The notes under the pieces are model-generated. The model was not told the origin of the DNA. It was given only the letters and a program-made list of their open reading frames with translations, and searched no databases. The position numbers were made by a program, and so were the translations under genes. A stretch of 64,000 nucleotides of DNA, from NCBI GenBank assembly GCA_964543475.1, contig CAZIYJ010000003.1, forward strand, positions 399,211 through 463,210, in the 5' to 3' direction. Numbering within the stretch: the first letter of the stretch is position 1; every line of letters begins with the position of its first letter. Positions 58,829 through 64,000 of this stretch are shown in pieces. This DNA is from JAYSYM01 sp964543475. GTDB lineage: Bacteria > Bdellovibrionota > Bdellovibrionia > Bdellovibrionales > JAMPXM01.

Positions 58829-59719
58829 TTAGAAGTCGACGCCCAATCGAGCTCCGATTATTTGCGGATTATCGTTGCCTATCGCCGGATCGAATAGTGT
58901 TGCCCAGCGAACATTGATTTCCATTCCGGTAGTTTCAGTCCTAAAGAATCTATAGCCAACTCCAAGTCCCAGTGAGAATCCGCTTAAGTCTTCATCGTTA
59001 TTTGCCTGACCAAATCCATAACCAAAATCTAGATTCGCATAAGGTGAGCGTTCGCTATTTCCACCTAAAAAATAATAACTCGGGCCAACAGCTACGTTGA
59101 AGACTCGAGCATCTTCGTCTCCTGTTGAAAATGCGGCTTCGCCTAACCCGCGTATTGAAACGCGCGGATGTATATCCCAAGTATGGCCAAGTGCAACGCC
59201 GTAAAGAATGTTTTCTGTGTCGAGATTGTTGCCGCTAAATGGCCCAATGCCTGCTGTCCAATAGCTGTAGACCTGAGAAGGCCGACGCTCCCATCGATCA
59301 AGAGTATTTGAGGTATCCATCGGAAGATCGGTGACTTCCGCTTCAGTTGTTGATGAAGAAGTAATCGGAGAGCTTGCAAGTGCTTCGTGAGTGGCGCGAG
59401 AAGCGGCCTGGTCAAGCTCGTCGAGACTTGACAAGCGAACTTGCTTTGCAAGAACCACCTGACCTCCGCGCTTTTTTTCGATCGTAAGCACGTACCCATC
59501 ACCGAGACCCAAAAGCTTTGGCTGAAGAACATAATCAGCGCTTGTCTGATTGCGACTGAGTCGGTGCTCTCCGTGTGAGGTCACGGCATCTCGCACGAGA
59601 CTTGTCGTTGCGGTTCCCCATTTCGAAGGAGCGTTATCTTGAATTGCTTCTTGTACAAAAACGTCGGCGGCGAATGCTTGTTGCGCTACGGTCAACAAGA
59701 GGACCAAAAGTATTTTCAT
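58829..59719 (-). CDS. exported protein with C-terminal outer-membrane barrel
   Basis: 296 residues; signal peptide MKILLVLLLTVAQQAFA-AD. Residues about 20-110 form an alpha/beta domain (VFVQEAIQDNAPSKWGTATTSLVRDAVTSH; YVLQPKLLGLGDGYVLTIEKKRGGQVV) similar to periplasmic CsgG/FlgO-like ligand-free domains. About 150-296 is an 8-stranded-type barrel (YSYWTAGIGPFSGNN, VALGHTWDIHPRVSIRGLGEAAFS, ...IIGARLGVDF) ending in Phe, the outer-membrane insertion signal. The combination is common in Bdellovibrio-like bacteria, function unknown. Confidence 0.75.
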   Translation of the reverse strand: MKILLVLLLTVAQQAFAADVFVQEAIQDNAPSKWGTATTSLVRDAVTSHGEHRLSRNQTSADYVLQPKLLGLGDGYVLTIEKKRGGQVVLAKQVRLSSLDELDQAASRATHEALASSPITSSSTTEAEVTDLPMDTSNTLDRWERRPSQVYSYWTAGIGPFSGNNLDTENILYGVALGHTWDIHPRVSIRGLGEAAFSTGDEDARVFNVAVGPSYYFLGGNSERSPYANLDFGYGFGQANNDEDLSGFSLGLGVGYRFFRTETTGMEINVRWATLFDPAIGNDNPQIIGARLGVDF

Positions 59720-59878
59720 GGCGGTGTGCCTCCTTAATCTCCAATAGGATCCCTCGAATCTTGGGCATACTCCAAGGTTCGCTTAAGACGTGTTCAAAGC
59801 TGCAAACCTGAGTTGCAAATTTGATTTACGCTAGACAAGCGTTGACCTCATCATGGCAGAGTGGCACACCTGATTCTC

Positions 59879-61198
59879 ATGCAAACATGGCGACTGAGTA
59901 AACCAGGTGAGAAGCGATTTCGAACGGGACATCCGTGGGTGTTCTCGAATGAACTTTTGCAGAGCCCAAAGGGTGTGATGCCCGGTGAGATCGTTCGACT
60001 GATCGATCAAGAAAACCGTTTTTTAGCTATCGGTTATACTCATCCAAACTCGATGATTTCACTCAGAGTACTTTCTTATCGCGATGAAAAAGCAATCGAC
60101 GGAGACTGGTTTAAAAACAAAATCTCGCAAGCCGCTCAGCTTCGCGCTCTCTCGCAAGTCGATCGACAGGGTGATCAGCTTGTCAGTCATCGCCTCATCT
60201 TTGCTGAAGGGGATCATCTTCCAGGCCTCATCATCGATCGATACCCTGTCTACGGAAAAGACTTCGATGTTTTTGTTGCACAAACAAGTACCGCCGGAAT
60301 GGATAAACTTTGGCCCGAAATTCTTAAAGGGCTTAAAGACTTCGTGATGGCGGGAGGTCGCGACTGGGAAAAAACTGTCGTCGTACTTGCTAACGATTCA
60401 AAATCTCGATTGCTCGAAGGCCTTGCGGTCGAAGAAAAGCGAGTTGTGCACGGGCCTCAAGGTTTCGATGCAAAACAAGTTGATGTGGTGATGCAAGCAA
60501 GTCATCCCTTTGCACCTGCGGTAAAATTCACAGTTGATTTTATTGGCGGACAAAAAACAGGTTTCTTTCTTGATCAGCGTTCAAACATTCAAGCTCTATC
60601 AAAGCTTCTTCCTCAGTATTTAAATTCAAAATCAGAGAAGAAAATAAAAGTTTTGGATTTGTGTTGCTACGTTGGCCAGTGGGGCGCTCAAATCGCAAAC
60701 GTTTGTAAGCAATTCGGGGCGGTCGCCGAAGTCACGTCGGTGGACTCGTCGGCAAAAGCTTTGGAGCTTGCTAAGTTAAACGTGCTCGCTGCAGGTGGTA
60801 AATGTCATGCAGTGAAAGCAGATGTTCTTGGTGGATTAGATGTCATTGAGAACGGAAAATACGACGTCGTGATCTGCGATCCTCCTGCATTCATCAAAAA
60901 GAAAAAAGATTTGCCAACGGGACAAGCTGCTTACGTTAAATTAAATCGTGAATCTTTAGCAAAGCTAGCAAAAGGCGGAATCTATATTTCTTGCTCTTGC
61001 TCTGGCCTTCTCACTGAAGAAGATTTTCGAAATGTTTTAACGAAGGCTGTCTCGGCGGCTCGCTTTCAAAAAAATATGCGTTGGGTGTTCAGAGGCTTTC
61101 ATAGTCCCGATCATCCGCAGAGACCGGAGTTCCCTCAAGGAACCTATTTGAAATCATGGATTGGAATTCACACGGAGGATTTATATGGCAAGCACTGA
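59879..61198 (+). CDS. RlmI-like class I SAM-dependent 23S rRNA methyltransferase
   Basis: PUA plus methyltransferase protein of ~440 residues. N-terminal PUA-like RNA-binding domain (WRLSKPGEKRFRTGHPWVFSNELLQ), EEHB-like connecting region, and the Rossmann methyltransferase domain with the SAM motif VLDLCCYVGQWGAQIA and catalytic DPPAFIK. In RlmI the enzyme makes m5C1962 in 23S rRNA; specificity here is inferred. Conserved Cys in SCSCSG is the second RlmI cysteine. A GTG at 59861 is in frame; the ATG at 59879 gives the usual start. Overlaps the peptidase gene start by 14 bases. Confidence 0.9.
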   Translation: MQTWRLSKPGEKRFRTGHPWVFSNELLQSPKGVMPGEIVRLIDQENRFLAIGYTHPNSMISLRVLSYRDEKAIDGDWFKNKISQAAQLRALSQVDRQGDQLVSHRLIFAEGDHLPGLIIDRYPVYGKDFDVFVAQTSTAGMDKLWPEILKGLKDFVMAGGRDWEKTVVVLANDSKSRLLEGLAVEEKRVVHGPQGFDAKQVDVVMQASHPFAPAVKFTVDFIGGQKTGFFLDQRSNIQALSKLLPQYLNSKSEKKIKVLDLCCYVGQWGAQIANVCKQFGAVAEVTSVDSSAKALELAKLNVLAAGGKCHAVKADVLGGLDVIENGKYDVVICDPPAFIKKKKDLPTGQAAYVKLNRESLAKLAKGGIYISCSCSGLLTEEDFRNVLTKAVSAARFQKNMRWVFRGFHSPDHPQRPEFPQGTYLKSWIGIHTEDLYGKH

Positions 61199-62747
61199 GC
61201 AAGAAATATTCGGGCTGACTCTCAAGTCATGGTTAGCCAGCGCAAAGATAAAGCCTTCGAGCGAGATTAAAGGCGGAGGCGTCGGGCGAGTCATTTATTT
61301 TGGAAGAAATTTTAAAGGCCAAAAAAATACCGACAAAAATTTTATTGCGAACGTGAAAAGCCATCTTCTTCCGTGGCAGCTTGAGTCGGTAAGTGAAAGT
61401 TCGGCTGAGTCGTTCTTCTTTTCTGGAAAGAATGGCCCGGTCTGGATTTTTCATCCTACGAACCAAGAGTCATCTTCGGACCATTATGGTTTAATTGCGA
61501 AATCAGATTTCGCTCGCGGCCGAGATATTATCGGCGGAGTTGTAAATTCATTGGGAGCGCTCAATTTAAAAACTCTCTTGCTAGAGTTTGTCGACTCAAA
61601 TGAACAAGAGCAGCTGGGAGCTTTGCTTGGTCTAGAGCTCGGATCGTACACTTACTCTGAAAATCGTCCGAGTCGGCCAAAGGCAAAAAGAAAATTACCT
61701 CAAATAATCTTACGAAAAGATCGCACACAGATTAGCAGCCAGCAAATTCGCGAAATGTCACAGCTAGGAGTGGCGATGAATATTTCTCGCCATTTAACTA
61801 ATGTGCCGGGTGGTGAGCTGAATCCGCAAACATTTGCAGAGGCGGTGAAACAACTTTTCCGAGAAGCTAAAAATTTTAAGGTTGAAATTTGGCAAGCCGA
61901 TCGCTTGGCAAAAGAAAATATGGGTCTGCATCTCGGAGTCGGCAAGGGAGCAGATGCTCAGCCGTGTCTTGTGCACCTAAAGTATCGACCTAGCAATAAG
62001 CGCACGCGAAAACCAATCGCATTTGTAGGCAAGGGTGTGACGTTTGATACCGGTGGCCTCGATATTAAGCCTTCATCAGCAATGCGCTGGATGAAAAAAG
62101 ATATGGGAGGATCTGCAGCAGTTGTTGGTCTTGCACACTGGGTTGCATCGACTGGCATTGAGCAGCCTTGCGATTTCTATTTAGCACTTGCTGAAAATGC
62201 TATTAGCGGAGGCTCATTCAGACCGGGGGATATTCTCACCGCTCGAAATGGATTGACGATAGAAATTCATAACACTGATGCCGAAGGTCGACTGGTGTTA
62301 GCGGATGCTCTCGACGTTGCAGTCACTCAGTCTGAAAAGCCTGAGGCCGTTATTAACCTCGCAACTCTCACGGGGGCAATTAAGGTTGGGCTTGGCGCAG
62401 ACATCGCGGGACTCTTCTGTAATGACGACAGTTTGTCAGACAAGCTATTGGCTAGTTCTCAACGTCGAGGAGATCTCGCCTGGCGAATGCCACTTTTCCA
62501 GAATTACAAATCAATGTTCAAATCAACTTTCGCTGATTTCGCTAACGCAAGTGATGGGTTCGGCGGCGCAATTACTGCGGCGTTATTCCTCCAGCAATTT
62601 GTTCGAGATGTGCCATGGGCTCATTTAGATATTTATGCTTGGAAAGACAGCGCAGGAGGAGCATTCGCTGAAGCCGGAGGAAACGGGCAGCCAATTCAAG
62701 CGCTCACAGATTTTTTGGCCAACTGGGCGACTAGAGCGGACGCGTAA
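61185..62747 (+). CDS. pepA: leucyl aminopeptidase (PepA, M17)
   Basis: Cytosolic dimetal aminopeptidase. 520 residues from the ATG at 61185, which has GGAGG 6 bases upstream (inside the preceding gene). The C-terminal catalytic domain is complete: VGKGVTFDTGGLDIKPSSAMRWMKKDMGGSAAVVG, AENAISGGSFRPGDIL, NTDAEGRLVLADALD (signature), ATLTGAI, and GNGQPIQALTDFL at the end. The N-terminal half is poorly conserved, as usual for the family. Two genes downstream of RlmI-like and before arfB in one operon. Confidence 0.95.
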   Translation: MASTEQEIFGLTLKSWLASAKIKPSSEIKGGGVGRVIYFGRNFKGQKNTDKNFIANVKSHLLPWQLESVSESSAESFFFSGKNGPVWIFHPTNQESSSDHYGLIAKSDFARGRDIIGGVVNSLGALNLKTLLLEFVDSNEQEQLGALLGLELGSYTYSENRPSRPKAKRKLPQIILRKDRTQISSQQIREMSQLGVAMNISRHLTNVPGGELNPQTFAEAVKQLFREAKNFKVEIWQADRLAKENMGLHLGVGKGADAQPCLVHLKYRPSNKRTRKPIAFVGKGVTFDTGGLDIKPSSAMRWMKKDMGGSAAVVGLAHWVASTGIEQPCDFYLALAENAISGGSFRPGDILTARNGLTIEIHNTDAEGRLVLADALDVAVTQSEKPEAVINLATLTGAIKVGLGADIAGLFCNDDSLSDKLLASSQRRGDLAWRMPLFQNYKSMFKSTFADFANASDGFGGAITAALFLQQFVRDVPWAHLDIYAWKDSAGGAFAEAGGNGQPIQALTDFLANWATRADA

Positions 62748-62749
62748 GT

Positions 62750-63187
62750 TTGAGCACCGAAAACGGCCTTAAAATTATGGGTGATGTTGTGATTCCATTT
62801 TCAGAAATGGAATTCAGCTACACTCATAGCTCAGGGGCTGGTGGACAAAACGTAAATAAGGTCGCTACCAAAGCTGTCCTTCGTTGGCTTCCGAAGGCGA
62901 CAAACAGTTTGCCGATCGGCGTGAAAAGTCGATTCATTGAAACCTATAGATCAAAGCTCACTCTCGATGGAGAGCTGATTCTCACGAGCCAAAAATCTCG
63001 AAGCCAGGCACAGAATGCGAATGACTGTCTTAATAAGCTTCGTGAGATGGTCCTCGCCGTATGGCGGGCACCTAAGGTTCGAAGAGCAACGAAACCAACT
63101 AAAGGTTCGCAACGCCGTCGCGTCGAGGGGAAGAAGATCCGCTCAAAAATTAAGCAAATGCGCGGGAAAGTGAATGATCGAGACTAG
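62750..63187 (+). CDS. arfB: ArfB, ribosome-rescue peptidyl-tRNA hydrolase
   Basis: Releases peptides from stalled ribosomes lacking a stop codon. 145 residues with the release-factor domain and the catalytic GGQ (SSGAGGQNVNKVATK), and the basic C-terminal tail (RRVEGKKIRSKIKQMRGKV) that enters the mRNA channel. TTG start 2 bases after pepA, with a weak ribosome site; ATG at 62777 is an unlikely alternative since it would leave a shorter N-terminus. Confidence 0.93.
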   Translation: MSTENGLKIMGDVVIPFSEMEFSYTHSSGAGGQNVNKVATKAVLRWLPKATNSLPIGVKSRFIETYRSKLTLDGELILTSQKSRSQAQNANDCLNKLREMVLAVWRAPKVRRATKPTKGSQRRRVEGKKIRSKIKQMRGKVNDRD

Positions 63188-63221
63188 GGGCTCTTGCGTT
63201 CTTAATAGAGGAGGATCACAG

Positions 63222-63248
63222 TTAATTTGTCCGTTTTGGACTAATTAA
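63222..63248 (+). promoter_or_regulatory. inverted repeat upstream of the small exported protein
   Basis: TTAATT-T-GTCC (63222-63232) pairs with GGAC-T-AATTAA (63238-63248) around GTTTT with one internal mismatch; GGGATCCC follows at 63250-63257. Could be arfB's terminator-like hairpin or an operator. Confidence 0.4.
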
Positions 63249-63282
63249 GGGATCCCCCTTTGAAAAACTTTAGGAGTTCATC

Positions 63283-63534
63283 ATGAAAGTATCTGCATTG
63301 ATCGCGGCTACATTGTTAACAGTATCTTTGTCTGCTCAAGCCGATAACCACGGCGCTGGCCACGCAGCACCTGCTGCAAAAGCTGGAAAAACAACAACTA
63401 CGACTACAACTACTTCTGCGGCAGCGCCTGCAGCTGACCATAAAGATTGCTCAGCTCTAAAAGGCAAAGAGAAGACTGCTTGTGAAGCTCACGAAAAAGC
63501 GGCTCATGCTGCTGGCGAAACTCACGCACACTAA
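63283..63534 (+). CDS. small exported His/Ala/Thr-rich protein
   Basis: 83 residues; TAGGAG 6 bases upstream. Signal peptide (MKVSALIAATLLTVSLSAQA-DN). The mature part is low-complexity: eight Thr in a row, Ala-rich, nine His (DNHGAGHAAP; THAH at the end) and one Cys pair (KDCSALKGKEKTACEAHEK). The His and Cys suggest metal binding (inference only). Similar short exported proteins are common in Bdellovibrio and are often highly expressed. Followed by a strong terminator. Confidence 0.8.
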   Translation: MKVSALIAATLLTVSLSAQADNHGAGHAAPAAKAGKTTTTTTTTSAAAPAADHKDCSALKGKEKTACEAHEKAAHAAGETHAH

Positions 63535-63779
63535 TTAGTTAAGAGTTAAAAGTTAAGAGTCTGAGCTCGGAGTTAAAGTCTGAGCCTGAGTCAAAAGGCA
63601 GCAAATCGCTGCCTTTTTCTTTTTAAACTCTCTCCATAACTCGAACTCTTAGCTCTGACTTTTAACTCTTGGCTTTTAACTTATAACTTCTATTACTTTT
63701 TGTAGATTCTCTCGTGACAACGCACACCCCTCACGGTAACAAAAGCTACCACTCAACTAATTCAGCGAGGAAAAACGGT
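63535..63779. repeat. inverted clusters of GAGTTAA-type repeats around a terminator
   Basis: (A)GAGTTAA units occupy 63535-63580 (+ sense) and, in inverted sense, 63630-63690, so the two clusters face each other across the terminator at 63593-63624. No ORF; promoter and GAGG ribosome site of the next gene lie at the right end. Confidence 0.55.
63593..63624 (+). terminator. intrinsic terminator of the small exported protein gene
   Basis: AAAAGGCAGC/GCTGCC-TTTT with AAATC loop followed by a T-rich run. Confidence 0.9.
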
Positions 63780-64000
63780 ATGCGCGAATTTTTCAAACTT
63801 CAGGCAAAGGCTTTGTTCGGCTTAGCTTTGCCACTTTTCTATGCAACGATCGGCTTTGCTAGTGAAGCAGATCTAGTTGTTCCAGATCTTTCTGTAGCCT
63901 TCAATTTGTTCGGTTCAGAAGTATCTGGCAGAACAATTTTAGGAGCGGGGATCGTCGTTTCTATCTTAGGGATTGTGTTTGGACTCATCGAGTTCACACG
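63780..64000 (+). CDS. hppA: membrane proton-pumping pyrophosphatase, N-terminal part (3' end outside window)
   Basis: The first 73 codons are visible (GAGG 9 bases before the ATG). A signal-like first helix (FGLALPLFYATIGFA) is followed by DLSVAFNLFGSEVSGRTILGAG and a second helix (IVVSILGIVFGLIEFT), which match the N-terminus of the H+/Na+-translocating membrane pyrophosphatase family (HppA) of bacteria. The catalytic loops lie beyond the window, so the call rests on N-terminal resemblance alone. It could store energy from PPi or run gliding and transport gradients (inference). Confidence 0.7.
   Translation, partial: MREFFKLQAKALFGLALPLFYATIGFASEADLVVPDLSVAFNLFGSEVSGRTILGAGIVVSILGIVFGLIEFT

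Noticed and set aside
59861..59878. GTG start for the RlmI-like methyltransferase
   Set aside because: Kept only as an alternative; the ATG at 59879 matches the typical start of the PUA domain.

Overview
The window reads as a chromosomal segment of a Bdellovibrio-like bacterium (Bdellovibrionota, the predatory former deltaproteobacteria). Reasons: a complete Agl/Glt-type gliding-motility operon resembling that of Myxococcus and Bdellovibrio (ExbB/TolQ-like, two ExbD/TolR-like, TPR, AgmX/PglI-type TonB-like, OMP_myx-type barrel and von Willebrand lipoprotein genes), a double-membrane envelope (LpxC, KdsA, LptF/G, PpiD/SurA-like chaperones, many lipoproteins), and many secreted proteins with lytic or cysteine-rich domains. 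GC content is in the mid-40s percent on lines counted by eye. No rRNA, IS element, prophage or CRISPR array was seen. The genus assignment is an inference from gene content, not from a marker comparison.

Layout. 0-3.5 kb: end of ruvB, a small lipoprotein, lpxC and alanine dehydrogenase. 3.5-9 kb: a secreted triple Cys-repeat protein, a ComEC DNA-uptake channel split into two translationally coupled genes, a TPR plus LysM gene pair, and dprA. 9-12 kb (minus strand): glycosyltransferase, kdsA and lptF/G, an LPS-synthesis and export operon. 12-15.5 kb: a degenerate receiver protein convergent with a receiver-DUF4388-DnaJ-TPR protein, then thioredoxin. 15.5-20.6 kb (minus strand): mreC-mreD-mrdA-rodA, the cell-elongation operon, ending with a small duplicated membrane protein. 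20.7-29.5 kb: PpiD-like chaperone, a subtilase-PilZ fusion, a secreted putative cysteine-peptidase-like protein, a DUF2799 lipoprotein, tRNA-Leu(CAA), an outer-membrane barrel, a SurA-N-like protein and an acetyltransferase.

29.7-42.2 kb is a housekeeping translation and RNA cluster: rimP-nusA-infB-rbfA-truB, then rpsO-pnp, then an M16 peptidase, dut and a proline iminopeptidase. 42.4-52.95 kb is the ten-gene gliding operon, mostly joined by ATGA, GTGA or TAATG overlaps, so its products are probably made in fixed ratio as one envelope-spanning machine. 53-59.7 kb (mostly minus strand): trpS, two lytic transglycosylases, a PNPOx-fold protein, an eight-repeat Cys-pair secreted protein and a barrel protein. 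59.9-64 kb: RlmI-like methyltransferase, leucyl aminopeptidase, ArfB, a small His/Ala/Thr-rich exported protein and the start of a membrane pyrophosphatase.

The best candidates for undescribed biology are the secreted CX3CX9CX3C triple-repeat protein (3.6-4.1 kb), the 16-cysteine eight-repeat protein in tandem with a lytic transglycosylase (56-57 kb), the single-chain subtilase-TM-PilZ protein (22.3-24.2 kb), the split ComEC, and short GTAGC/GCTAC hairpins placed directly after stop codons.
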